Positions 17,917-25,929 of a stretch of 64,000 nt of DNA are shown here, one piece after another (the stretch's first letter is position 1; each line of letters opens with the position of its first letter). Under the pieces are notes generated by a model. That model was not told where the DNA came from and ran no database searches. It saw only the letters and a program-made list of their open reading frames with translations. This stretch comes from Lipingzhangella_A rawalii (GTDB lineage: Bacteria; Actinomycetota; Actinomycetes; Streptosporangiales; Streptosporangiaceae), in assembly GCF_031628175.1 (NCBI RefSeq), contig NZ_JAVLVT010000009.1:1-64000 (forward strand). Direction: 5' to 3'. Both the position numbers and the translations under genes were made by a program.

Positions 17917-18047
17917 AGCCCCGAACCCTACCGCTCGTCTGCGGCCACACCGCGTATGCTCACGCGTGGTGCGATCCGCATGGGCTGCGAGCACAGCCGC
18001 GCGGTGACCATCCACCACCGGCCCCAGTCTGAGGAGGAACATCCCGC

Positions 18048-19025
18048 ATGCCCAGCAGCGCGTGCCCCCCGTACGTACCGCTCGTGGAGGCGGTCCGCTC
18101 CGGATTCCAGGAGAGCGTGCACTACGGCGCCGTCGTCGGCCTCTCCGCCTCCGGAGAGCTGGCCTACGCCCGCGGGCCGGTGGGCTCACCCATGCTGCCG
18201 CGCTCCTCGGCGAAACCCCTCCAGGCCCTGACGGTCCTGCGTGCCGGCGCACAGCTCACCGGCGCCGAGATCGCCATCGCCGCGGGCAGCCACTCCGGCC
18301 AGGACCTGCACGTCCACCGGGTCCGGGCAACCCTGGCCGCGGCCGGGCTCTCCCCGGCGGATCTTCGGTGCCCCGCAGACTGGCCGCTGGACGCGAGCAC
18401 CCGCGACGCGCTGGTCTGTTCCGGTGAGCCCCGCTCCCGGGAACGCATGAACTGCTCGGGTAAACACGCGGCCATGCTGGCTGCGTGCGTATCCCAGGGA
18501 TGGCCCACCGAGAGCTACCTCTCCCCCGACCATCCCCTCCAACGAATGGTGCGCACCACTCTGGAGGAACTCTGCGGTGAACCCGTGTCCCACACCACCG
18601 TGGACGGCTGCGGCGCTCCGCAGTTGGCGGTCTCGCTGGCCGGGCTCGCGCGCGGCATCCACGCCCTCACCGCGGGCACCGGCGACTCCCATCGGCATGC
18701 CGTGGTCACGGCGATGCGCGACTATCCCCAGTACGTCGCGGGTCCCGGCCGGCACGACACCGTCCTGATGCAGGCGGTTCCGGGACTGATCTCCAAGCAG
18801 GGAGCAGACGGAGTCATGGTCGTGGCCGCTGCCACCGGCGAGACCGTCGCCGTGAAGATCAGCGACGGCGACCAGGGTCTGCGCGCCCGGACCGTGGCCG
18901 CACTGGCCGCTCTCGCCGAGATCACCGACCTGGACCTGTCCGCAGGCCCGGTCGAGGAACTGCGCACCGGTACCGTGCTCGGTGGCGGCCAGCCGGTCGG
19001 CGTGGTGCGCCCCGTGTCCGGGTGA
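18048..19025 (+). CDS. L-asparaginase II family protein
   Basis: A 325-residue cytoplasmic protein of the asparaginase II family (Rhizobium etli type, unrelated to the AnsA/AnsB fold), hydrolysing asparagine to aspartate and ammonia. Family landmarks are LPRSSAKPLQ (Ser53, Ser54, Lys56), AAGSHSGQDLHV, MNCSGKHA and VDGCGAP. Length matches the family. GAGGAGG about nine bases upstream of the ATG supports the start. The flavoprotein gene follows by 43 bases in the same direction. Confidence 0.9.
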   Translation: MPSSACPPYVPLVEAVRSGFQESVHYGAVVGLSASGELAYARGPVGSPMLPRSSAKPLQALTVLRAGAQLTGAEIAIAAGSHSGQDLHVHRVRATLAAAGLSPADLRCPADWPLDASTRDALVCSGEPRSRERMNCSGKHAAMLAACVSQGWPTESYLSPDHPLQRMVRTTLEELCGEPVSHTTVDGCGAPQLAVSLAGLARGIHALTAGTGDSHRHAVVTAMRDYPQYVAGPGRHDTVLMQAVPGLISKQGADGVMVVAAATGETVAVKISDGDQGLRARTVAALAALAEITDLDLSAGPVEELRTGTVLGGGQPVGVVRPVSG

Positions 19026-19068
19026 GCGGCCTCGACCGCAATCGGCTCCCAACCCACGGAAAGGTGTC

Positions 19069-20313
19069 GTGGTCCGTGTGACTCAATCCCCGAGTGGTAG
19101 CGGTGCCCGCGAACCGGACGGCATCGTCATCGTCGGCGCCGGCGTGGCCGGGCTCAGCACGGCGGAGGAGCTGCGCGACCGCGGATACACCGGTCCGCTC
19201 GTCCTCGTGGGCGAGGAACGACACCCCCCCTATGACCGCCCGCCACTGTCGAAGGAGTACCTGACCGGCGATCCGGCGCACACGCGCGTGGCACTCCGCG
19301 ACAACAGCGACCTCGCCGCACTGCGGTTGGATCTCCGGCTCGGCCGGCAGGCCCGGGCGCTGGACCCCGCGCACCGCCTGCTCACATTGGACGACGGCTC
19401 CACAGTGCGCTACCACGGGCTCGTCATCGCCACCGGCGCCCGGGCCCGCAGACCAGCAACGAACCTCGCCGGGGTCCACACGCTGCGCGGTCTCGACGAC
19501 GCGGACGCCATCCGTCGTGCGTTCGCCACGCATGACCGTGTGGTCGTGGTCGGGGCCGGGTTCATCGGCACCGAAGTCGCTGCCAGTGCACGGCACCTGG
19601 GACTCGACGTCACCCTCGTGGACGCGGCCGACACCCCGATGGCTGGCCCGCTGCACCCGCGCCTTGGGGAGATCGTGGCCGACATCCACCGAGAGCACGG
19701 CGTTGCACTACGGCTGGGTGCCGGCGTGGCCGGATTCGAGGGTGCCGAGCGGGTGGAGCGTGTCCTCCTCAGTGACGGAAGCACGGTCGATACTCCACTC
19801 GTGGTCGCTGGCCTGGGGGTGGCCCCGGACACGGAATGGTTGGCCGGTTCCGGGATCGAGCTGGTTCCCGGGGCAGGCGATGTTTCCTGCGATATGTTCT
19901 GCGCCACCTCGGCACCGAACGTGTACGCGGTCGGGGACGTGGCGAACTGGCCACATCCACACTTCGGTCGGTTGCGGCTGGAGCACTGGACCAACGCCCG
20001 CGAGCAGGCCGCCGTTGTGGCACACAATCTGCTGGCTTCCCCCGAGAACCAGCAGGTCTACGCACCGGTGCCATACGTCTGGTCCGACCAGTACGGGATG
20101 AAGTTCCAACTGCTGGGTCAGGCCGCGCCCGCCGACGACGTGGAGATCGTGCACGGGTCACCGGATGAGCGGAAGTTCGTGGCCTTCCTCGGCCGCGAGG
20201 GTCGACTCACCGGCATCCTGGGCCTACGGTCCACCCCGAAGGTGATGCGCTACCGCCGCCTGCTCACCGAATCCACTTCCTGGACGGAGGCCCTGGCCGC
20301 GGCCGGACGATAG
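19069..20313 (+). CDS. FAD-dependent ferredoxin reductase-like oxidoreductase
   Basis: A 414-residue flavoprotein of the rhodocoxin/putidaredoxin reductase group, passing electrons from NAD(P)H to a ferredoxin, often for cytochrome P450s or dioxygenases. The FAD loop VGAGVAG is at about 22-28, the second NAD loop VVVGAGFIGTEVA near 160, the FAD-contact VYAVGDVA near 285, and a reductase C-terminal domain follows with YVWSDQYGMKFQLLG. The GTG at 19069 sits four bases after GGAAAGG; a GTG at 19078 is possible. No ferredoxin or P450 gene lies nearby. Confidence 0.88.
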   Translation: MVRVTQSPSGSGAREPDGIVIVGAGVAGLSTAEELRDRGYTGPLVLVGEERHPPYDRPPLSKEYLTGDPAHTRVALRDNSDLAALRLDLRLGRQARALDPAHRLLTLDDGSTVRYHGLVIATGARARRPATNLAGVHTLRGLDDADAIRRAFATHDRVVVVGAGFIGTEVAASARHLGLDVTLVDAADTPMAGPLHPRLGEIVADIHREHGVALRLGAGVAGFEGAERVERVLLSDGSTVDTPLVVAGLGVAPDTEWLAGSGIELVPGAGDVSCDMFCATSAPNVYAVGDVANWPHPHFGRLRLEHWTNAREQAAVVAHNLLASPENQQVYAPVPYVWSDQYGMKFQLLGQAAPADDVEIVHGSPDERKFVAFLGREGRLTGILGLRSTPKVMRYRRLLTESTSWTEALAAAGR

Positions 20314-20323
20314 CCCGGGCCGG

Positions 20324-21265
20324 TCACAGCCGATCCAACAGTTGGGCTTTCTTGGCGGCGAACTCCTCGTCGGTGAGGATGCCCTCCGCGTGCAGCTGGG
20401 CCAGCTGGCGGATCCGTTCGTAGATCACCGCACTCGCGGAGTCGGCACTGTCCTGGGAGGACTCCAGCTCAGGCGCCTCGCGTGCGGCGGCTACGGCACC
20501 ACTGCCCCGAGTGTGCGGCGCCGCCGGGCTGGCCAGAGCCCAGTGGTAGGCGCGAATCGTCGCCGCCAGCAGCAGTGTCGCCGCACCCTCCGCACCCTCG
20601 TCGCAGAGCAGGCAGGTGACATCGTGTTTGGGCTTGGTCGGGGGGCCCTCCCGGGCCGTACCACCGGCGCCCGAGAGAATCCGAAGATGTCCCCACTCCC
20701 AGCCATCCGAGGGCACCCATTCGACATCGCGGATATCCGACAGGGCGAACTCCCGGCGCTGTTCGCGCTTCTTGCGTCCGCTGGCCTCGGACCCGGCCCA
20801 CACGAATCGCACCGTGGCGCCATCGAACGACCCCGTCCCCTCTGAGGTCTGGATGTGGACCGGCAACGCCGGGACAAGATTGGTGGCGACGGCGGGATCC
20901 GCTGGCGGCGCCGCTTCCGCACCATCGGCGACACCCGCCGCGAAGGCGATCTGGTCAGCGTAGTACTCGGCGACCAGCTCCTGCTTATGGCTGCCGGTGA
21001 GTCGGAACGGCTGAGATGACTCACTCAACTGAGCGCCCACCGCCGTGTAGGGGTCCGCCCCCTCCCGCAGCCGCAGCGCCATGGCCCACGGTTTCCGACG
21101 CCCGGTCCCGACCCGGAAGTCCACCGCCGCCACCGCCTCGACCGGGACCGTACAGCTTCCCAGCTCCTGAAGCAGCTCGTCCTTGAACCAGCCAGTGTGG
21201 TAGCGAATGCGGATCTCGGAGCCGTCAAACCGCCAGGTGGCCTGGTGTCCACGCAGTTCGTCCAT
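20324..21265 (-). CDS. DUF4429 protein with SHOCT tail
   Basis: A 313-residue protein of unknown function. Two related beta-rich repeats of the DUF4429 type occupy about 1-115 and 135-240: each has a GxxxxxDGxxxRI-like start, a basic RREFALSDIRDVEW or TVPVEAVAAVDFRVG strand and a WGHLRI-type end. The C-terminus (about 280-313) is a SHOCT motif, ERIRQLAQLHAEGILTDEEFAAKKAQLLDRL, a short oligomerisation or nucleic acid-binding helix pair. No membrane segment. The ATG at 21265 with AGGA nine bases upstream is preferred to GTG 21271. It converges on the flavoprotein gene with ten bases between. Confidence 0.82.
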   Translation of the reverse strand: MDELRGHQATWRFDGSEIRIRYHTGWFKDELLQELGSCTVPVEAVAAVDFRVGTGRRKPWAMALRLREGADPYTAVGAQLSESSQPFRLTGSHKQELVAEYYADQIAFAAGVADGAEAAPPADPAVATNLVPALPVHIQTSEGTGSFDGATVRFVWAGSEASGRKKREQRREFALSDIRDVEWVPSDGWEWGHLRILSGAGGTAREGPPTKPKHDVTCLLCDEGAEGAATLLLAATIRAYHWALASPAAPHTRGSGAVAAAREAPELESSQDSADSASAVIYERIRQLAQLHAEGILTDEEFAAKKAQLLDRL

Positions 21266-21457
21266 CGCCACTCATCCTAGATGCGCGGAATACCGCGGGT
21301 TGCGCCTCGCGGGACATCCCCCAAGGTCCCGCGGCCGGTCGCCGCGGCCCCGAAGCACCGGCTGCGTGCCCTACGACACACGTCTTCGCCTCGGTGCCAC
21401 ACCGGCCCGCGCACCGGCTAGGGTGCGTTCGGGCAGGAAAACCGAGGGAGGGCACAC

Positions 21458-22519
21458 ATGTCTCGCACGAACGACACCCGTGTGGTGAGCTACCAGCCAC
21501 TGGTATCGCCTGCCGACATACTCGCGGAACTTCCCATGGGACCGGAACCGACCGCGCTGGTCGAGGAGTCCCGTACGGCGGTCACCCGGGTCCTGTCGGG
21601 AGAGGACGACCGGCTGCTGGTGGTGGTTGGCCCCTGTTCCGTGCACGATCCCGCCTCGGCGCTCGACTACGCCCGGCGACTGGCCGAGCTCGCCCCGCGC
21701 CTGCGTCCCGAACTGTGCCTGGTGATGCGGGTCTACTTCGAGAAACCACGCACCACCCTGGGTTGGAAGGGCCTGATCAACGATCCTGGTCTGGACGACA
21801 GCTACGACGTCCACCGCGGGCTGCGAACCGCCCGCAAGCTCCTGCTGGACATCGGCTCGCTGGGCTTGCCTGCCGGCACCGAGTTCCTGGACCCGATCAC
21901 CCCGCAGTACATCGCGGACGCCGTCACCTGGGGAGCTATCGGGGCCCGTACCACCGAAAGCCAGGTGCACCGTCAACTGGGCAGCGGCCTGAGCATGCCG
22001 GTGGGCTACAAGAACGGCACTGACGGGGATATCCAGGTGGCCGTGGACGCCTGCCGGGCCTCGGCTGGCGCACACACCTTCTTCGGGGTGGATCCGGCGG
22101 GTTCGGGGGCCGTGGTCACGACCAGCGGCAACCCGGACTGCCACGTCATCCTGCGTGGTGGCCGCTCCGGCCCCAACTTCGACGCCACGAACGTCGCGGC
22201 GACACTCGATCTGATTGCAGGGGCCGGGCTACCGCGGCGGGTCATGATCGACGCGAGTCACGCCAACAGCGGTAAGGACCACCTCCGCCAGCCCGGTGTC
22301 GTCGCCGACATCGGCGCGCAGATCGCCGGCGGGGAGAGCGGCATCGTCGGGGTGATGCTGGAGAGCTTCCTCGAAGCCGGGAACCAGCCGCTTGTCGATC
22401 CGGGCTCCCTCACCTACGGGCAGAGCATCACCGACAAGTGCATGGCCTGGGACACCACGGAAGAGGTCCTGGACGAACTGGCCGAGTCCGTTCGGGAACG
22501 TCGCAAGAACCGCGGCTGA
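21458..22519 (+). CDS. DAHP synthase, type I (AroF/G/H-like)
   Basis: A 353-residue 3-deoxy-D-arabino-heptulosonate 7-phosphate synthase, condensing PEP with erythrose 4-phosphate as first step of the shikimate pathway. Type I-alpha landmarks are VVVGPCSVHDP (metal Cys), RVYFEKPRTTLGWKGLINDP, GARTTESQVHR, PVGYKNGTDG, LRGG and MIDASHANSGKDH. Actinomycetes usually make bulk aromatic amino acids with an unrelated type II enzyme; type I copies there are often second copies, sometimes tied to aromatic secondary metabolites. No such cluster is visible here. GAGGGAGG upstream of the ATG supports the start. Confidence 0.93.
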   Translation: MSRTNDTRVVSYQPLVSPADILAELPMGPEPTALVEESRTAVTRVLSGEDDRLLVVVGPCSVHDPASALDYARRLAELAPRLRPELCLVMRVYFEKPRTTLGWKGLINDPGLDDSYDVHRGLRTARKLLLDIGSLGLPAGTEFLDPITPQYIADAVTWGAIGARTTESQVHRQLGSGLSMPVGYKNGTDGDIQVAVDACRASAGAHTFFGVDPAGSGAVVTTSGNPDCHVILRGGRSGPNFDATNVAATLDLIAGAGLPRRVMIDASHANSGKDHLRQPGVVADIGAQIAGGESGIVGVMLESFLEAGNQPLVDPGSLTYGQSITDKCMAWDTTEEVLDELAESVRERRKNRG

Positions 22520-22634
22520 GGCATCCGCGTTCATACCCGACCGGGCAGGCGTGCGCCGCATCGCCGCCTCGCCATCCCGGCCTTCCCGTGGCGCCACAGG
22601 AGGCACTGCTAGGCTGGGTCGTGTCACTGACCCC

Positions 22635-22840
22635 GCACGGGAGAGTGTCCCCGCAGCCAGCGCGGACCGCCGAAGGAGCAATTCCTCCCCAGAGAACCTC
22701 TCAGGCGTCGCGGACCGTGCGGGTGAGACCACTCTGGAAAGTAGGGGCAACGCTGCCCCTCGCCGAAGGTGCAAGTCGCCGGTCCCGGACCGGCGGCGAA
22801 GCTCTCAGGCACAGATGACAGAGGGGGAGGCCGGCAACGC
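22635..22840 (+). ncRNA. Tandem glycine riboswitch before gcvT
   Basis: Two successive glycine aptamers can be read. The first runs from CGGGAGAG through CCGCCGAAGGAGCAA and CCTCTCAGGC to the GACCACTCTGGAAAG end (about 22635-22740). The second has CCGAAGGTGCAAG, an extended hairpin, GCTCTCAGGCACAGATGACAGAGGGGGAGG (about 22741-22830; quoted here as its conserved blocks). CCGAAGG-GCAA, CTCTCAGGC and GACAGAGG are the family's conserved elements. It ends shortly before the ribosome site of gcvT and, by analogy with known examples, should switch the gcvT-gcvH-glyA-sdaA genes on at high glycine. Confidence 0.93.
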
Positions 22841-22872
22841 CGTGCCCGACGGCCGTCCTCTCAGGAGTGCCC

Positions 22873-24027
22873 ATGACCGAGACCAGCACCGACGCCGCCC
22901 CACCGCGGCATACTCCCCTCCACGAGACCCACGAGCGGCTCCAGGCCACCATGGTTGACTTCGCCGGGTGGTTGATGCCGCTGCGCTACGGCAGCGAGAC
23001 CAGTGAACACCAGGCCGTTCGCGAAGCCGCCGGCCTCTTCGACCTGTCCCACATGGGCGAGCTCCGGGTGCGCGGCCCCCAGGCCGGCGAGGCCCTGGAC
23101 TATGCCCTGGTGGGTCACCTGTCCGCCGTCACCCCGGGGCGGGCCCGCTACACCATGATGACCGATACCCAGGGGGGCGTGGTGGACGACGTGATCGTCT
23201 ACCGCCTCGCCGAGGACGAGTACCTCGTCGTGGCCAACGCCGCGAACCGGGACGTGGTGGAGGCCGCACTGCGCGAACGTGTGGCCCGATTCGACGCCGA
23301 GATGACCGACCTCTCGTCCGACTACGCCCTGATCGCGCTCCAGGGGCCACGGGCCGTGGAGATCCTACGCCCCCATACCGACGCCGATCTGGACAGCCTC
23401 AAGTACTACGCAGGCCATCCGGCCACCGTCGCCGGACATCCCGCGATGCTGGCGCGCACGGGCTACACCGGCGAGGACGGGTTCGAGATCTTCCTGTACT
23501 CCACAACGGACCTCCCCCGCGTCGCCACCGAGGTCTGGGAGGCGCTCAGCGAGACCGGTCAGGCCCATGGTCTGATCCCCGCCGGCCTGTCCGCGCGGGA
23601 CACGCTGCGTCTGGAAGCCGGGATGCCACTGTACGGTCACGAGCTGTCCACCGAGCTGACCCCGTTCGAGGCGGGGCTCGGACGCGTGGTGAAACTGGAG
23701 AAGCCCAGCGACTTCGTGGGACGCTCGGCGTTGGCCGCCCGCGCGGAGGAGGGGCCGCGGCGTAGACTCGTGGGGCTGGTTGGCCGTGGCCGACGGGTAC
23801 CCCGAGAGGGGTACGCGGTACTGCGCGACGGCCAGCAGGTTGGTGTCGTCACCAGCGGAGCGCCCTCCCCCGCGGTGGGGCGTCCCATCGCCATGGCCTA
23901 CGTCGATCCGGCGTCGGCCGAGGTGGCTGGCACGGCGGAGGGGAACGACTCCTTCGCCGTGGACGTGCGGGGACGGGCCGAGGCCGTTGACGTCGTCCAG
24001 TTGCCGTTCTACAAGCGTCCCCGATAG
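22873..24027 (+). CDS. gcvT: Glycine cleavage system T protein (aminomethyltransferase)
   Basis: A 384-residue tetrahydrofolate-dependent aminomethyltransferase. It releases ammonia from the aminomethyl group carried on lipoylated GcvH and makes 5,10-methylene-THF. Family landmarks: TPLHETH at the N-terminus, VDFAGWLMPLRY, LFDLSHMGE, the folate-binding Asp region TGYTGEDGFEIF, GLSARDTLRLEAGMPLYGHEL and a C-terminal barrel with GxVTSGAPSPAVGRPIAMAYV. The ATG at 22873 lies five bases after AGGAG; GTG 22867 in frame is inside that site and is rejected. It is the first gene under the glycine riboswitch. gcvP is not in the window. Confidence 0.97.
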   Translation: MTETSTDAAPPRHTPLHETHERLQATMVDFAGWLMPLRYGSETSEHQAVREAAGLFDLSHMGELRVRGPQAGEALDYALVGHLSAVTPGRARYTMMTDTQGGVVDDVIVYRLAEDEYLVVANAANRDVVEAALRERVARFDAEMTDLSSDYALIALQGPRAVEILRPHTDADLDSLKYYAGHPATVAGHPAMLARTGYTGEDGFEIFLYSTTDLPRVATEVWEALSETGQAHGLIPAGLSARDTLRLEAGMPLYGHELSTELTPFEAGLGRVVKLEKPSDFVGRSALAARAEEGPRRRLVGLVGRGRRVPREGYAVLRDGQQVGVVTSGAPSPAVGRPIAMAYVDPASAEVAGTAEGNDSFAVDVRGRAEAVDVVQLPFYKRPR

Positions 24028-24092
24028 CTGGGGCACCGCCACGAACGGCGGTTCAGCCCACAGATTTTCGACAGACTTTCCTGGAGAGTGGA

Positions 24093-24473
24093 ATGAGCGT
24101 TCCCGCAGAGCTGAGCTACACGAGCGAACACGAGTGGGTGGCGATCGCCGACGGCGTCGCCACGGTCGGCATCACGGCCTACGCGGCGGAGGCTCTCGGC
24201 GACATTGTTTACGTCGAGGCTCCCGAGGTCGGGGTGACCGTCACCGCCGGGGAAACCTGCGGCGAGGTCGAATCCACCAAGTCGGTCAGTGACATCTACG
24301 CCCCGGTGAACGGAGAGATTGTCGCCGTCAACCAGGCCCTGTCCGACGACCCCGAGATCGTCGGTAGCGACCCCTACGGGCAGGGATGGCTGTTCAAGGT
24401 GGATCTGTCCGAGGAGCCGACCGACCTGCTGTCCCCGGAGCAGTACACGCAGCTCACCGAAGGAGAGAGTTAA
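24093..24473 (+). CDS. gcvH: Glycine cleavage system H protein
   Basis: A 126-residue lipoyl carrier protein. Residues are GDIVYVEAPEVG...GEVESTKSVSDIYAPVNGE, with Lys63 in ESTKS the lipoylation site. It shuttles the aminomethyl intermediate between the P, T and L proteins. Size is normal. GGAGAG precedes the ATG. It lies 65 bases after gcvT and six bases before glyA, so the three are surely one transcript. Confidence 0.97.
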   Translation: MSVPAELSYTSEHEWVAIADGVATVGITAYAAEALGDIVYVEAPEVGVTVTAGETCGEVESTKSVSDIYAPVNGEIVAVNQALSDDPEIVGSDPYGQGWLFKVDLSEEPTDLLSPEQYTQLTEGES

Positions 24474-24478
24474 ACCGC

Positions 24479-25768
24479 ATGGTTGCCAACCATCCCCAGC
24501 AGCAGCCCGACCTCTTCAACCTGCCCCTCGATCAGGCGGACCCGGAGGTGGCCGCAGCCGTCGACGCCGAGTTGGCGCGACAGCGCGACACCCTGGAGAT
24601 GATCGCCTCGGAGAACTTCGCTCCGCAGGCGGTGCTCGAGGCGCAGGGCTCGGTACTGACCAACAAGTACGCCGAGGGCTACCCGGGGAAGCGTTACTAC
24701 GGTGGCTGCGAACACGTCGACGTGATCGAGCAGCTGGCCATCGACCGGGCCAAGGCCCTGTTCGGGGCGGAGCACGTCAACGTGCAGCCGCACTCCGGCG
24801 CAAGCGCGAACACAGCGGTGTACTTTGCGCTCCTCCAGCCGGGTGACACCATCCTCGGCCTGGATCTCGCGCACGGGGGACACCTCACCCACGGGATGAA
24901 GCTGAACTACTCCGGCAAGATCCTGAACGCCGTGGCCTACCATGTCCGCCCCTCGGACGGCCTCGTTGACTACGACGAAGTCGAACGCCTGGCCAAGGAG
25001 CATCAGCCTCGGATGATCGTCGCGGGATGGTCCGCCTACCCGCGTCAGCTGGATTTCGCGCGGTTCCGCCGCATCGCTGACTCGGTCGGCGCGCTGCTGC
25101 TCGTGGACATGGCCCACTTCGCGGGTCTGGTCGCGGCCGGGGAGCACCCCAACCCGGTACCCCACGCCGACATCGTGACCACAACAACCCACAAGACCCT
25201 GGGTGGTCCGCGGGCCGGCCTCATCCTCGCCAAGGAGGAGTACGGCAAGAAGATCAACTCTGCGGTGTTCCCCGGCATGCAGGGCGGCCCGTTGGAGCAT
25301 GCGATCGCGGGTAAGGCCGTGGCGCTGAAGTTCGCGGCGAGTGAGGCCTTCGCCGAACGGCAGCGGCGCACCGTCTCCGGGGCGCAACGCATCGCCGAAC
25401 GCCTGGGACAGGCCGATGCGGTGCAGGCCGGAATCAGTGTGCTCAGCGGTGGCACCGATGTGCATCTCGTCCTCGTCGACCTGCGCAATGCCGAGCTGGA
25501 CGGGCAGCAGGCCGAGGACCGGCTGCACGAGATCGGGATCACGGTCAACCGCAACGCGGTACCGAACGATCCCCGCCCGCCGATGGTGACCTCCGGGCTT
25601 CGGATCGGCACACCAGCGCTGGCCACCCGTGGCTTCGGTGACGAAGACTTCGCCGAGGTCGCGGACATCATCGCGCTCGCGCTTCAGCCCAGCTACGATG
25701 CCGCCGCCCTGCGGCAGCGTGTGCAGGGCCTGGCGCGGAAACACCCGCTGTATCCGGGGCTGAGCTAA
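24479..25768 (+). CDS. glyA: Serine hydroxymethyltransferase
   Basis: A 429-residue PLP enzyme interconverting serine and glycine with tetrahydrofolate. The PLP lysine is Lys239 in TTTTHKTLGGPRAG; other landmarks are LEMIASENF, TNKYAEGYPGKRYYGGCE, VNVQPHSGASAN and MAHFAGLVAAG. Together with GcvT/GcvH it links glycine breakdown to one-carbon supply and serine. It starts five bases after the gcvH stop codon, with a GGAGAG site overlapping the end of gcvH. Confidence 0.97.
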   Translation: MVANHPQQQPDLFNLPLDQADPEVAAAVDAELARQRDTLEMIASENFAPQAVLEAQGSVLTNKYAEGYPGKRYYGGCEHVDVIEQLAIDRAKALFGAEHVNVQPHSGASANTAVYFALLQPGDTILGLDLAHGGHLTHGMKLNYSGKILNAVAYHVRPSDGLVDYDEVERLAKEHQPRMIVAGWSAYPRQLDFARFRRIADSVGALLLVDMAHFAGLVAAGEHPNPVPHADIVTTTTHKTLGGPRAGLILAKEEYGKKINSAVFPGMQGGPLEHAIAGKAVALKFAASEAFAERQRRTVSGAQRIAERLGQADAVQAGISVLSGGTDVHLVLVDLRNAELDGQQAEDRLHEIGITVNRNAVPNDPRPPMVTSGLRIGTPALATRGFGDEDFAEVADIIALALQPSYDAAALRQRVQGLARKHPLYPGLS

Positions 25769-25787
25769 GCCGTTCGGGGCCGTGGCC

Positions 25788-25820
25788 GTGTCACTGTGTC
25801 ACTGTGTCACTGTGTCACTG
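25788..25820. repeat. Octamer tandem repeat (GTGTCACT x4)
   Basis: Four perfect head-to-tail copies of GTGTCACT plus one base, followed by two decayed relatives (CGTGCCTG, CGTCACGG). It sits in the 161-base gap between glyA and sdaA. Such a simple repeat can change length by slippage and may shift spacing between the two genes. Confidence 0.9.
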
Positions 25821-25929
25821 CGTGCCTGCGTCACGGGGCACGGCCACACCTCCCCTCCAGCCCCGACGACCCGGGGCCCGCACCGGGCCTCATCCAACCA
25901 GGGGCGTATGTACGGAAGGGAGGAACCGC

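Noticed and set aside
18982..19068. Longer N-terminus for the flavoprotein, overlapping the asparaginase gene
   Set aside because: The extension repeats the asparaginase end in another frame and precedes a good GGAAAGG ribosome site; the FAD loop sits at the expected distance from the later GTG.
21458..22519. DAHP synthase as a sign of a secondary-metabolite cluster
   Set aside because: Neighbours are glycine metabolism, DUF4429 and a flavoprotein; no synthase, tailoring or resistance genes are nearby.
24470..25744. A 424-residue minus-strand frame across glyA
   Set aside because: It mirrors glyA codon structure; the glyA protein is unmistakable on the plus strand.
25788..25820. Tandem repeat as a possible CRISPR array
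   Set aside because: The unit is eight bases with no spacers; no array and no cas gene exist in the window.
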